Assembly (NCBI GenBank): GCA_002205965.3 | Contig: NADL03000570.1 | Coordinates: forward strand, 62,001-126,000 | DNA from: Kappaphycus alvarezii | Lineage: Eukaryota; Rhodophyta; Florideophyceae; Gigartinales; Solieriaceae | Direction of reading: 5' to 3' | DNA: 64,000 nucleotides | Shown: one piece after another, positions 24,112-36,189 of the stretch | How positions within the stretch are numbered: position 1 is the first letter of the stretch | How the letters are laid out: each line of letters opens with the position of its first letter | Notes under the pieces: generated by a model | What the model saw: the letters and a program-made list of their open reading frames with translations, nothing else | Databases searched by the model: none | What the model was told of the DNA's origin: nothing | Program-made: the position numbers and the translations under genes

Positions 24112-25592
24112 TGATAGGGGTAAATCGGCGGGGGAGAGATCCTCAGAACCAATTACCCTGAGAAGGAGGTGTTGCGAGCGACAAAAGTGCTGCCGTGGTA
24201 TTGTTGAACGAACAAAAGGGAGTGTATATAGAAGAGAGTTGAGGAAGCTACAAGCAAGTATAAAAGGGGCAGGGTCTACCACCGACGCTCTGCGACTAGC
24301 GTAAGAAAAAGTTTTCTTGGGTCTGAAGTTGACTCTCAACTTCCTACTACTCGGGACTTGGCTTGAAGTTGTCTGCCAACTTGCTTGACCTCTCCATGAG
24401 GAAGCAGTTTACTCAGCTTATATAGACTTTTGGCTACCCCTAAAGTCCGAACAAAACTACAGAAGATACCAAGAAATGCATAAAAATACTTTGTGTGGAC
24501 AATATACTCTAAGCAAAAGATACTTAAGAAACTAACAATTAATTTGGTCCTCTTATTTCCCATTCTCTAAATCAGATCCAAACAACTCCTCTAAAATATC
24601 CATGCTGTCCAAGCAGTCCCCACAAATATCTGCGAATGGCTCACAACTCTCTATTTCCCCTGGGAGATATCTAGACTACTAAAGATATCTCCATCCGGTT
24701 CCATCGTGGGCACAACTTGATCCATACTCTCTATTCCAGGCCCCACCAGTCCAACACTTTCCATGCCCCCTGTTCCCCTCCTCCTCCTCCTCCTCTCCTC
24801 CTCTCCTCCTCCTCATCCCCCTCCTCATCCTCCTCATCTTCCTGAGCCTCGTACACTAGCTCAGGGGCTAACCATTCCTCGAAGGACTCCCCGCTCTCCT
24901 CCTCGACCTTCTCAGCCTCTCCCGGACTTACCTCCCTCGCTTCTTCTTCTATGAAGAGGCGGCACGAACTCGATGATTTGCTTCTTTGTTTGCCGCCGGA
25001 TGTAGTCGTCGGCATCGGTTGGCCCGTAGGCGGCGAGACGAAGGCCATTGATGGAACGGGAAGGGCGGTTTTTGGAAATAGGGACAGAGGGGCGAAGGTT
25101 GCTCATTGTGATAGAGTTGGGGAACAGGAGGCAATGTAGGGTGTTTTGGGTGTGTGGGGGGAGAGGGGTGATGAGTAAAATGATCGGGGCATTTGGAACT
25201 TAGAATAAAGGGGTTTAAATAGGCTCCCGGGGCAGGTTCTATAGATTAGGAATAGGTAAAATAAATCTGCAAGGGATTTTGCAATAGTGCATTTGCGCCC
25301 TTCTTCTCAAAAAAAGGCGAATTTGGAGGAGGAGGTAAGCTAAAAGGGAAAAGGGACTTGATTCGGGGTCGATTCAGAGGGTTAAATACAGTATAAAAAT
25401 ATCTAGATAAAATGGAAGTAAATTTGGAAATGACGGTTGGAGAAGTTAGGGGCGGGATCGTTGTAGGTTGCTGGATTACACGAGGGGAGGACCATTTCCT
25501 GTCTTACGTGAAGGGAGGACCATTTCCTGTATTACGTGAAGGGAGGACCATTTCCTGTATTAAATGAGGGGAGGACCATTTTTTGTATTACA
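24112..25592 (-). repeat. E3 3' LTR, long type (with 28-bp repeats at 25475-25592)
   Basis: 1481 bp. Same layout as the E2 long LTR. It shares gttgaacgaac and accaattaccctgag with E2, against gttgaaggaac and accaattgccctgag in E4 and E5. Confidence 0.9.
24553..25106 (-). pseudogene. LTR-encoded acidic protein, E3 copy (broken)
   Basis: ATG at 25106. The frame breaks at ggcggcacgaac (about 24963), where the E2 copy has ggcggcgcacgaac, so the product leaves the family sequence after IIEFV. It returns to a Glu-rich frame, then shifts again in an expanded CTC/TCC run near 24780-24830. The region of the conserved C-terminal motif also has one C fewer (ttcccctggg). Confidence 0.65.
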
Positions 25593-25625
25593 CGCCCCCT
25601 TTCTCAAGGCGAACGTCCCGGGTCG

Positions 25626-28600
25626 TCACTGCTCTTCTTCTGCTTCCGTTAGTGTTCGCTGTCTTATTGATAAAATGTATGGTCTCTCAAACGGGTACGG
25701 ATGCAACTGATTACCAATATGATGCTCTAAAAAGTAGGTTCGCATTACTGGTACCTCACTTTGTAGCATAGCCTCATATATTGGTTTGATCACATCGAGG
25801 TGGGGTTGAATACATTCTTCTTCCGTGACTCTTCCGAATCTTCCAAGAGTGAAAAAATATATGTGATATGCAAACTCTTCTGGAAGATGCCGGAGGAATG
25901 GATGTCGATAAGAAAAGAAGACGCGCATCATCAAGAACGAATCTTCGTAAGATAAGTGCGGTCCATGTAGCGCCCTAAAACATAAACAGATGCTTATCAT
26001 GAAATAAGAAATGACCTGCGCATCGTTCGCATCCTCGGAGATATTGCGCAGCCAAAAAGATAATCTTCTTCTTCCGACTGTATGCTGTGCATGGTTGTGA
26101 AGAGAGCTAGAGATGAAGTTGTGGTGGACGGTCCCGATGAATGGCCGCGACCAGCTCCTGACGTACTGGGACCTGCACGAGGTCCTCTCGGGGGACGACC
26201 GGAACCTCTTCTGGGCGGGTTGTTGTCTCCTGAAGGTCCTCCTCTGGTCATCATCACTGCTTCAGGAGGATCCTCGCCGCCTCCAACGTTCCCAATTTGT
26301 GGCGGAGAAACGTAAGGTTCCCATAGAGGATACGGGACCAGCCTGTATTCCATATCCGGGGGTAAGGCGTAACCTCTCAGTCGCACGTCTTGGTTGTTCT
26401 TGAGAAATACGTAAATTGGACGGATAATATTCAGATACGTTTGCGACAAGTCTCCAGCAGCTACCATTCCATATCTTCCTATAGAGTAATGATATATTAC
26501 CTCCACAAACTCTGGACCTGCTTCCGTGAACCTTCCGTTTTGGAATGAAAATAGAACTCTTATTAATAGTCGGAAATCTTCTTCAGGTAGCAATGGTCCG
26601 TTCAACGTACGAAAACATAGGCATATATTAATGTAGAAATGGATGATTACGTGGAGTTCGTAGTAGTCCCGCGTAACCGAGATGATCCATTCCCAGGCCC
26701 TTTTTCCTCCCATAGGAATCATTCTATAGTTAAAGATGAGTATGCCCCGTGGTTGCGCATAGTCCTGTGTGAGAAGGAATTCTTCAGGCCTCTGATGGTA
26801 AGGGACCAGACGACGTGCATGGATGGCCCTCCTTGATCTCTTCCCTGAGCTTGAACAGAGCTGATAGTGCGGGTGTCTTTCCTCCGTGACGATGCAAGGG
26901 TTCGAGTACTTGGTTTGGAAGGCCGGCCACTTCACAGCCTGCTGCATTGCTTTTCCATGTACTACAAGTACTTTAGAGCCAACTGAAAAGGTTCTGACTG
27001 CAGGTTCTGCATCCTTATTTCTTGTCTGTGTTAGCGCGCGGTGTGATCTCCAGCCTTCGGTGGCCAGTAGTTCAACTTCCCTACTCTCTTCATCGATAAT
27101 ATTTGTTTCCATGTCTCTCTGTAACATTCTAGGAGCCCTTCCGTACATTAGCTCGAATGGTGAGCGTCCATTTCTTCCTCTTCTTCGACGGTAGCCGTAT
27201 AACACTTTTGGTAAGGCATCTTCCCACTGGATTTCATTCTCCAACATAGTTTTCGATATTGCTCGTTTGATGGTTCCAACCATCCTCTCCGCTTTCCCGT
27301 TGGACATAGGAGCGTATGCGAGAACGGTCTTCAGCTGAATCCCTTTCTCTTCCAAAAAACGAAGCAGTGAAGTTGCAGTAAAACAAAGGGCGTTATCCGA
27401 GATGATCCTTTTTGGAAGACCAAACGGTTCAATTATTTCTTTTTCGATGAATCTCAGTACCACCTCAGCATTTGCCTCCTCGACTGCAACTGCTATTGGC
27501 CATCCAGTAAGATGTTCCACCCCTATAAGGAGATATTTGTTTCCGGAAGAAGTTTCCTTGAACGGGCCGCGAAGTCAATTGAGAAGGTTTCAAAGAGACC
27601 GGAAACTGGAAAACTTAGAGTTGTCTTATACTTCCGTATTGGAGTGAATTTTTGGCAGTTGTCGCAGCTTTTCACGAAGTTATAGACGTCCTTATGGATA
27701 CCGGGCCACCAGAATCTCTCAGTTACGAATTTTTGGTTGTTTCGAGATCCCAATGCCCTAGCTCATCATGGAAAGTCCTCAAGATCTTCATTCTTTCTTT
27801 CAAAGGGGCCACTAGTCGGGGACCGGCTTTAGTGTGCCGGAAAAGTTTCCCATTCCACAATGTAAAAGCCTTTTGATTCCTGCGTACCCAATTTCGGTGT
27901 TCAAGATCAACCTTTCTCATTTCTAGTCCATCGAGGAATTTGATCAGTCCGTGAATATTAGCTTCGTACTCGTTATCGTTCGGCAACTGCAACTCGGCGA
28001 CTCCGACGATGTCCTCCGAAGCTTTTTCATTTGGAATCAGTGCGTCCCTCAAGCGGGATAGGTAATCGGCAGGCTGATTATTGCGTCCGGGTCTATACAC
28101 AATTTCAAACCGATATTCTGCGAAAATGTCGAGCCATCGGGCCAAGCGGTGATGTACATCCTTCTTTTGGAATGCTGTTTTAAGTGCCTGGTGATCAGTT
28201 ATCAAGACAAATTTCTCGAGTGATAAAAGGTATACGCGAAACTTTTTCAGCGCGAAGACGACAGCTAGCGCTTCTTTCTCGCAGACTGAGTATCTCTTTT
28301 CCGCGTCATTCAGAGTTCGGCTTGCGAATTGAACAGGGTGTAGTCTTCCGTTTTCATCTTTTTGGGACAAAACGGCACCCAAAGACCGTTCTGAGGCATC
28401 TGTCTCCACAACGAATGGTCTCTTGAAATCTGGGTACATGAGAACTGGGGGGACACATAGCTTATCTTTAAGCTCCTGAAATGCAGTTTCCATTTCCTTG
28501 TTCCAGTAAAATTTTCCGTTCTTCGTAGTGCTGGCATGTAACGGTGCTGCAGTCTTGGCGAAATCTTTGATAAATCTTCTGTAATATGAGGCCAGTCCTA

Positions 28601-31584
28601 AGAAGCTTCGGACCTCCGTCTTTGAAGCGGGCCGGTGCCAACTTTATTTTTTTCGTTTTCTCTGGATCCACTCTAATTCCCTCTTGGTCGACGATATGAC
28701 CGAGTAATTGGATAGAAGTTTTCGCAAAGAAGCATTTGCTCAACTTAATTTTCAAGCTATACTCCGATATCCTCTCCACAACTGTCTTGACGTGCGAGAT
28801 GTGCTGATCCAATGTTTCTGAGAATATGACGACATCATCGATATAGACTCTTGCGAATGGAAGTCCTTTCAAAACCTCGTTCATCATTCTTTGGAATGTA
28901 GCTGGTGCATTCATGAGACCAAAAGGCATCACTTCGAACCTGAACGTACCGGCTTTGCTGGTAAAGGTTGTTTTTTCCTTACATTTTTCATCCAATGGAA
29001 TCTGCCAATAGCCAGTGTAAAGGTCAATTGAGGTGAAATATCTCCCGTCCTTCAGGTCCTCGAGGATCTCCTCCATGTTCGGAATCGGAAATCGATCGGG
29101 TATCATTCTCTGGTTCAGTTGTCGGTAATCGACGCAAAAACGCAGCTTTCCATCCTTCTTTGGTGCGACCACAACTGGAAACGACCATGGGGATGAAACT
29201 GGTCGAATAATATCATTTTTCAGCATACTTGTAACATTTTCTGAGATAAATTGGTCATATTTTGGCGGTTGACGTCTAGGCTTGTGGTAAATCGGTTGAG
29301 TGTCGGTAAGTTCGAACGAGTGAGTAACCGGTACACTTGCTTGTCTTAAATCTGAAACGCTCCATGCAATTACTTCGGAAGATGTTAACATGTCGGATAT
29401 TTTCAGTGAGGCGGGGCGGGAAGGTGCTGCACTTTTCCTTGGATTTCTGCCATTTGGCGCCCTTTTTCTTCTTGATCCTCAACCTCAATATTTTGAAGGA
29501 CCTCTTCCGTCGTGCTCACATCTTCATATATGGAATTCGACGTATTCTTATTTTCTTTGCAAAGGTAATCTTCTTTCATGCTCCGAATTCTGTCCTTTGA
29601 TTCGATATCATCGCAAAAAGAAACACATTCGGGTTTCAAACTTATCCTAGAATCCCAGTCGTCATCTGTTTCAAACCCGGAATCATAATCGTCCCATGCC
29701 ATGTTCATTAACCCCGAGGGTACCCTTTTCCACTTCCGAAAGTGTTAGTTGGTTCCGAATCTTCGCTGTCATAGCTAGAAGTGAAATCTTCACTGTCCGT
29801 TTCTTTTAAATCTTCAGGATGCGTGCTTTTGTCGAAATCCAGGGGCATCTTCACGGTTCTGCCGTCAATATTAACTGAAACCATTTGGTTGCCCAAGTCA
29901 ATGCATGTCCCTAGTCTTTCCATTGTGGGGCAGCCAATGATTGCATCGAAAGGGAGATCCGGCATGACAAGAAAGTCTACATCAACTTTAGAGTCCCCAA
30001 AGAACACGGAAACCTTGTCAACAGTGCCCATGCATTTTGAGACGGTTCCATCCGCTACAGTTATTTTTCGAGTCGTTGGAGTAATTTCGAGACCTAGATC
30101 TGTCACCAAAGTTTCTGAAATGAGGTTTGGAACAGCACCCGAATCGAAGAGAGCTTGGGTTTTCATACCCAATACTTTGACTGGTACCAGCTTAAGACGT
30201 CTTGGTGCTGTCGAGGCCGATTGAAGAAACAGTTTCTTACCCTTAGCGGACTTATTAGACCTGATAATTTTTTTGAGTTCTTTTCTCGCATCCTCTGCGT
30301 CGCCCCTCAAAAGTTGACCAAACGTTATCCCAGTTGGGGCCGATGCAAGCTCAGCCACCAAATTGTACCTCTTCACATACTCTAGTACGTCCTTAGAGAT
30401 ACTCTTAACTTTCTTACTCTTTTTCGTCTTCTTGGCCGGAGTGACTCCCACTCCTGGAACAACTTGATCAGACCTCTTGGTTCGAGGAGGTACAGGTGCT
30501 GGGATATGCTCCAGCATTCCATACTCTAGCCTAGGTTTCTTCGATAAAATGTTCCCTTCCCCATCCCTTTTTGTCACATTGACTTGACTAATCTCTTCAG
30601 CGATGGATACGTTACCGGCATCCGTCAACCTTTGATCCCTTCTATTTTGTAAGATTTTCACCTCTGGTCCTGACTCACTCCTTGCTTCCGATAAATTTGC
30701 TCTTCTGTTGTCTTTAGACCAGCAGTTACTTTCATGATGCCCATATCGACCGCACTTTGCACAACGAGTGTTTCTATGTGGATTATCAGGACACCTGTTT
30801 GCAAAGTGTCCAGGCTTGTGACAGTAAGAACAGACTTCTGCGGCCTTAGGGGCCCCAGACTGGTTCTTCTTAATGGTAAGAGTAAGGCTTTCCAACTGCG
30901 AGGTTATCATGTCAAGTCGATTATCGAATCGGGTTTCCAACCTTTCTTCCAAGTTTTTGACATCGCTCCTGACAGATTCTAATGCCGCTGCACTAGTAGC
31001 CGGCCTTTGATAATTCTTTTCAGGATGTACGATAGACATCGATGTGCGGGTTTCCCTCGGTACCTCACTCAGTGACTGAAACGTCTCCGAATTTTTGACA
31101 AATTCTACTATGGTACCCTTCAGTTCATCAAAAGTGTGAGGGCCCTTGATGAGGAGGAAATCGGAGAGCCGCTTATCCCCCATAGCCGCCTTACGCAGCA
31201 TTCCGTACTTGGCTTGGGCGTTGAACCCAGCCTTTTCATAAAGATCACACAAGTACACCAATGAGCTTAACAAATCGTCGAAGTTGAGCCGGGCCTCTAT
31301 GGCGGTACGAATCATCTCATCTGGTTCTACCTCCTTAGCATACTCTTTCACAAGCCACTCACATACCTCACCGAAGTTACGCCCATTCCCGTTAAGAGAC
31401 CACCCGTCGATAAACTTGGACTTATATTTGTGCTTTGCGTCACCATGAAGATAGGCGAAGATACTTGCGGCCTTCTCTTCATCGCCCTTCTCTCGCATCA
31501 CAACGTTGACATATGTGTAAAGAAACTCCTCAACGTCTTCAGTCTTGCCCCTGTGAACGTTATACGAGCAGCGTTGAGATCCAT
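25626..31584 (-). pseudogene. E3 gag-pol polyprotein, frameshifted
   Basis: ATG at 31584. A one-base loss near 31550 puts the first codons out of phase. From there an uninterrupted frame to 29708 covers Gag, both zinc knuckles and the protease. Further open pieces: 29403-29708 (acidic linker), 28468-29391 (reverse transcriptase with YIDD), 27723-28493 (RNase H to integrase finger), 25997-27520 (integrase core, domain 1 and Gly/Pro/Ser linker) and 25626-26000 (domain 2). The finger break (gaatttttgg, about 27727) is shared with E4; a two-base loss near 28633 is private. Confidence 0.9.
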
Positions 31585-31672
31585 GATTACCGAAAAGAAA
31601 TCCCCCGAAGTGTTCCTTACTACTGCTCAACTCGAATACCTCGGGTGCAACCCCCTCCACAAGAGTACCAAA

Positions 31673-32389
31673 TGATAGGGGTAAATCGGCGGGGGAGAGA
31701 TCCTCAGAACCAATTACCCTGAGAAGGAGGTGTTGCGAGCGACAAAAGTGCTGCCGTGGTATTGTTGAACGAACAAAAGGGAGTGTATATAGAAGAGAGT
31801 TGAGGAAGCTACAAGCAAGTATAAAAGGGGCAGGGTCTACCACCGACGCTCTGCGACTAGCGTAAGAAAAAGTTTTCTTGGGTCTGAAGTTGACTCTCAA
31901 CTTCCTACTACTCGGGACTTGGCTTGAAGTTGTCTGCCAACTTGCTTCACCTCCACTAAAGAAGCAGTTTACTCGGCTTATATAGACTTTTGGCTACCCA
32001 AAAGTCTCAAACAAACATACTAATAACCATAAATGTATTCACGGTAATCGTGTGAACCAGAGAGACTATTAGAAGATATTTCCTCAAGGTAAATATCTAG
32101 GTGCCATACCCATGGCAGTCACCATTCGGCCAGGGGTGGGAATTGATGTGGCCATTATATAGACCTTTCAGAGCTACTTGTTGTATCACCCACAACCTGG
32201 AACTGTACTGACATCTACTATGACAGCGTGTCCTAAAATGAAAAAATCAGCCGACGAATTTGCCACACTCACCCAAATTAAAAATATCTTGCAAATTCAA
32301 AAACTGTAAAAATATCTTCCCAATTCCGATACTGTATACAATCATGGTCCTCATCTAGATTTTTTTCGTGCGCGAATTTGCGCACATCA
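31673..32389 (-). repeat. E3 5' LTR, short type
   Basis: 717 bp, followed by attacccc and, 17 bp on, the stop codon of LPMO copy 3. Confidence 0.95.
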
Positions 32390-32405
32390 ATTACCCCAGC
32401 TTGCC

Positions 32406-33848
32406 TCACCGCACCAGCTTGATCTCCACTTCCATTGTGTCACCCTCATCTTCCGCCATTACCATAAGAGTGAACCATCGCCCCACAATTGGCTCATCCC
32501 AGTAATTTGGCACCTTCCCCAAGTTTCCAAATAGGAAGAACGGTCTCTCAAGTTCCGTCCACACCCTAGCCCCATCCAAATAAAACGCCACCCGCGACAC
32601 TTCAATTCTTGTCACTGCCTCAACTGCTACCTGCTCATATCTCGAGATATTCACCTCGTTCCCATTTCTCAGCGTCTCCACCACCTCACCATCTGCCACC
32701 AATACCAAATTCTCAAACACGTTCTGCATCTGACCCTCCACCCCTCCTGAAGTGACCATGGACGCCTGGTGTGTCCCACTCGCCTCCACATCCGGCCTAC
32801 TCGTAGCCGCCCCTGTGTGCGCTTTTCCGCCCTTAACACCCACCGGTCCAGCCCTGGGTGCTACACTCGGCGAGGGCGTCACTGTTGGACCTGGCTCATT
32901 CGCTGCCCCCCCACTCTCTCTACCCCGGCCCACAATCTTAATATCCGCACATTGGAAGTACTCCTCCGGGAACCGATCGCTTCCACAATCTCTCTGCTCC
33001 GCAGTATATCCCCCCCTAGCACCCCCTTGTCCGAAACAATCGCCCCACGTCTTCGGGTCAAACTCTCCTTCATAAAAGGCAACTACTCCCGGGGGATTGC
33101 ACGTATTCGCCGAGCTCCAAAACCAGTGCAGAACGCAATGCTCACATGCCATTCCCTCCGGCAATTGATATATCATCTTACTTCCGCCATAGTACTCCTG
33201 AGTATTCTCGGGTAGCGTGGCACACGGAAGGTACCACCGGCCAGGGTACTGCGGGTCGATCGGAGCGCACCGAAAGTCCATTCCCGAGTCACACGCTGCG
33301 TTTGGTGCACGTTGTAGTTGACAGCAATGGCCCTGGCGGAAACAAGTTTCAGAAATTTCTCCGCCGCACTTGTCCACGTCGCACAAATGGAGCTCAACAA
33401 AACCATTGTGATTAGCCACAATGTTCATCCACAGTTCGATGACTGCACCTTGAGTGTAAGTAGCGGTGATCATTCCATCGCCATAGTAGCGGCCGCCCCG
33501 TCGGTGGTCCTCGATGGGGCCTTTGAGGTCGCCGCAGACCCCGGCGCGCCAGCGGAAGTCAGGGTCTAGAGGGAGAAAGGGTGACTAGCCCTCTGGTTGG
33601 GCAGCACGTACTTGCGATCGGCCGGCGGATCCAGGGATAGAGGCTTTGTCGCCGGCGGGAAAATGAGGCTTGTTGTCGATGGGGGTGGAGGGAAAGGTGG
33701 CGTTCAGGTTGAAACGGTTGAGGGGGTTGAGGGCGCCGCGTTGAGGGGGGTAGGATAGGAGACCGTGGGAATGGCATGGGAGAGGATGGAGGCGAAGGAG
33801 AAGGAGGGGGAGTAGGAGGGCAAGGAATCGGAGGGTGTGAGTAGGCAT
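32406..33848 (-). CDS. Secreted LPMO (chitin-binding type-4 fold) with C-terminal Ig-like domain, copy 3, intact
   Basis: Predicted join of 33608-33848 and 32406-33565 around a 42-bp intron (GTGCTG...CCCTCTAG), giving 466 residues. Residues 1-27 are a signal peptide (LALLLPLLLLRL core). Cleavage before His28 gives HGLLSYPPQRGAL, the N-terminal copper-binding His typical of LPMOs. The second copper His is His133 in ANHNGF. Family landmarks follow: CAPIDPQYPGRWY, CEHCVLHWFW, CNPPG and EEYFQCADIKI (about 281-291), the last probably holding the axial aromatic. A Gly/Pro/Thr/Ser linker (about 294-361) leads to a beta-rich domain (363-465; VAFYLDG, PFFLFGNLG, VGRWFTLMVMAED) like bacterial-type Ig domains of secreted enzymes. 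It probably cleaves chitin or another polysaccharide oxidatively outside the cell. A GTACGT donor 4 bp upstream would break the frame. Confidence 0.88.
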
Positions 33849-33990
33849 TGTTGAAAAAATTGATGAATAGTGATGATGATTGGGATGTAGGGTGATGCAG
33901 TAATGAGTATGAGGTTGAAAAGTTGGGAGTAGGAGGGCAAATGATTGTGAGTAGGAGGTAGAAGAGCGCTGGAAGTGACGGTTGCGTATC

Positions 33991-34000
33991 GATTTATATC
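33991..34000 (-). promoter_or_regulatory. TATA-like element of LPMO copy 3
   Basis: Minus-strand GATATAAATC, 143 bp above the ATG at 33848. The same element lies 143 bp above the ATG of copy 5 (57779-57788) and is present upstream of every copy. Confidence 0.45.
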
Positions 34001-34444
34001 AGGGAGAGGGAGGAAAATGATGTAAGCGGGAATGACGGAGAGAGGAGGTTGTCGGGACGGTCGGATGTATAGACTAGAAGTAGTTTTGGCATGTGTGTGA
34101 GGTATTGAAGCGCTGTTTTGGAATGATGCGCATCACTCCCGGGGTGAACTTGTGGAGTAGATTGTTACAGCATATCTTTCAGACAGATACCGGCAAAATG
34201 TAGGCCTGAACGAGGCAGGTAATGGGAAGACGGGTGACCGCGATGTTGGAGGGAAAGCCAATCCAGCCGTTTTCGAATCTTCCATCTTGCGGATCAACTT
34301 TTAGATCGTGTCGACAATACCGGGGACTCCTCTAAGTTGAGCAGATTTAGTGGACCGAAACCATTAGCTGAGAGGGCCATTTACCATTGTATTGGACTAC
34401 ATTGTGACTTCTTTTCAGGGGGGTGGTGGGGGTTTCGGTAAACA

Positions 34445-34635
34445 ATGATTTTTATGATTTTTATTAATGACTCCGGGTTCGCTGCCAGCCCGCAGGCCTT
34501 TGATGTCTCTGTCATCAGTCCGCACTCATCCGGGTTTCGTTCTTGTCCTCCACATGGCCCTATCTCCAAGAAAGAATCAGAGAAACTCCACCATTACCGT
34601 ACTTTATGCGAATACTACGGACTGGAACTTCACCC
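34445..34635 (+). pseudogene. Non-LTR relic cut by the E4 LTR
   Basis: Front part of the relic of 180-584, ended at ggaacttcaccc by the E4 long LTR. Confidence 0.5.
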
Positions 34636-36118
34636 TGATAGGGGTAAATCGGCGGGGGAGGAGATCCTCAGAACCAATTGCCCTGAGAAGGAGGTGTTGC
34701 GAGCGACAAAAGTGCTGCCGTGGTATTGTTGAAGGAACAAAAGGGAGTGTATATAGAAGAGAGTTGAGGAAGCTACAAGCAAGTATAAAAGGGGCAGGGT
34801 CTACCACCGACGCTCTGCGACTAGCGTAAGAAAAAGTTTTCTTGGGTCTGAAGTTGACTCCCAACTTCCTACTACTCGGGACTTGGCTTGAAGTTGTCTG
34901 CCAACTTGCTTGACCTCTCCATGAGGAAGCAGTTTACTCAGCTTATATAGACTTTTGGCTACCCCTAAAGTCCGAACAAAACTACAGAAGATACCAATAA
35001 ATGCATAAAAATACTTTGTGTGGACAATATACTCTAAGCAAAAGATACTTAAGAAACTAACAATTAATTTGGTCCTCTTATTTCCCATTCTCTAAATCAG
35101 ATCCAAACAACTCCTCTAAAATATCCATGCTGTCCAAGCAGTCCCCACAAATATCTGCGAATGGCTCACAACTCTCTATTTCCCCCTGGGAGATATCTAG
35201 ACTACTAAAGATATCTCCATCCGGTTCCATCGTGGGCACAACTTGATCCATACTCTCTATTCCAGGCCCCACCAGTCCAACACTTTCCATGCCCCCTGTT
35301 CCCGCATCCTCCTTCTCCTCATCCACCTCTTCCTCCTCCTCATCCTCCTCATCCTCCTCATCTTCCTGAGCCTCGTACACTAGCTCAGGGGCTAACCATT
35401 CCTCGAAGGACTCCCCGCTCTCCTCCTCGACCTTCTCAGCCTCTCCCGGACTTACCTCCCTCGCTTCTTCTTCTATGAAGAGGCGGCGACGAACTCGATG
35501 ATTTGCTTCTTTGTTTGCCGCCGGATGTAGTCGTCGGCATCGGTTGGCCCGTAGGCGGCGAGACGAAGGCCATTGATGGAACGGGAAGGGCGGTTTTTGG
35601 AAATAGGGACAGAGGGGCGAAGGTTGCTCATTGTGATAGACGTTGGGGAACGGAGGCAATGTAGGGTGTTTGGGTGTGTGGGGGGAGAGGGGTGATGAGT
35701 AAAATGATCGGGGGCATTTGGAACTTAGAATAAAGGGGTTTAAATAGGCTCCCGGGGCAGGTTCTATAGATTAGGAATAGGTAAAATAAATCTGCAAGGG
35801 ATTTTGCAATAGTGCATTTGCGCCCTTCTTCTCAAAAAAAAGGCGAATTTGGAGGAGGAGGTAAGCTAAAAGGGAAAAGGGACTTGATTCGGGGTCGATT
35901 CAGAGGGTTAAATACAGTATAAAAATATCTAGATAAAATGGAAGTAAATTTGGAAATGACGGTTGGAGAAGTTAGGGGCGGGATCGTTGTAGGTTGCTGG
36001 ATTACACGAGGGGAGGACCATTTCCTGTCTTACGTGAAGGGAGGACCATTTCCTGTATTACGTGAAGGGAGGACCATTTCCTGTATTAAATGAGGGGAGG
36101 ACCATTTTTTGTATTACA
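34636..36118 (-). repeat. E4 3' LTR, long type (with 28-bp repeats at 36001-36118)
   Basis: 1483 bp. TATA box for the acidic gene at 35738-35747. It shares gttgaaggaac, accaattgccctgag and the longer Glu-coding run with the E5 long LTR. Confidence 0.9.
35078..35631 (-). pseudogene. LTR-encoded acidic protein, E4 copy (N-terminal frameshift only)
   Basis: ATG at 35631; stop at 35078-35080. One missing base at gcggcgacgaac (about 35488) shifts the N-terminal 50 codons. Everything after it is one open frame: RRLFIEEEAREVSPGE, APELVYEAQ, a Glu/Asp run, then the conserved tail CGDCLDSMDILEELFG and SDLENGK. This copy shows that the Glu run continues in frame into the tail. The protein is very acidic and has no recognised domain. 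A structural or regulatory role in the element is possible but unproven. Confidence 0.7.
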
Positions 36119-36189
36119 CGCCCCCTTTCTCAAGGCGAACGTCCCGGGTCGTCACTGCTCTTCTTCTGCTTCCGTTAGTGTTCGCTGTC

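Larger units (their letters stand above)
24112..32389 (-). mobile_element. Chimeric Ty3/gypsy-type element E3
   Basis: 8.3 kb: long left LTR 24112-25592, short right LTR 31673-32389, flanks cttcaccc and attacccc. The Gag part is type A like E1 and E5. The integrase region shares its indels with E4, and the left LTR groups with E2, so the element is a mosaic of neighbouring copies. Confidence 0.9.

Noticed and set aside
31585..31900. N-terminal extension of the E3 Gag frame through the short LTR
   Set aside because: It begins inside the LTR and is joined to Gag only by a one-base loss near 31550. The other elements start Gag at MDLNAARITF.
32752..33215. Plus-strand frames of 107-148 codons antisense to the LPMO genes
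   Set aside because: Pro/Ser/Thr-rich reverse readings of the LPMO linker. The minus strand has signal peptide, copper ligands and splice sites.
33566..33611. 46-bp intron using the GTACGT donor
   Set aside because: The donor fits the consensus better, but joining it to the CTAG acceptor shifts exon 2 out of the LPMO frame. The GTGCTG donor keeps the frame in copies 3 and 5.
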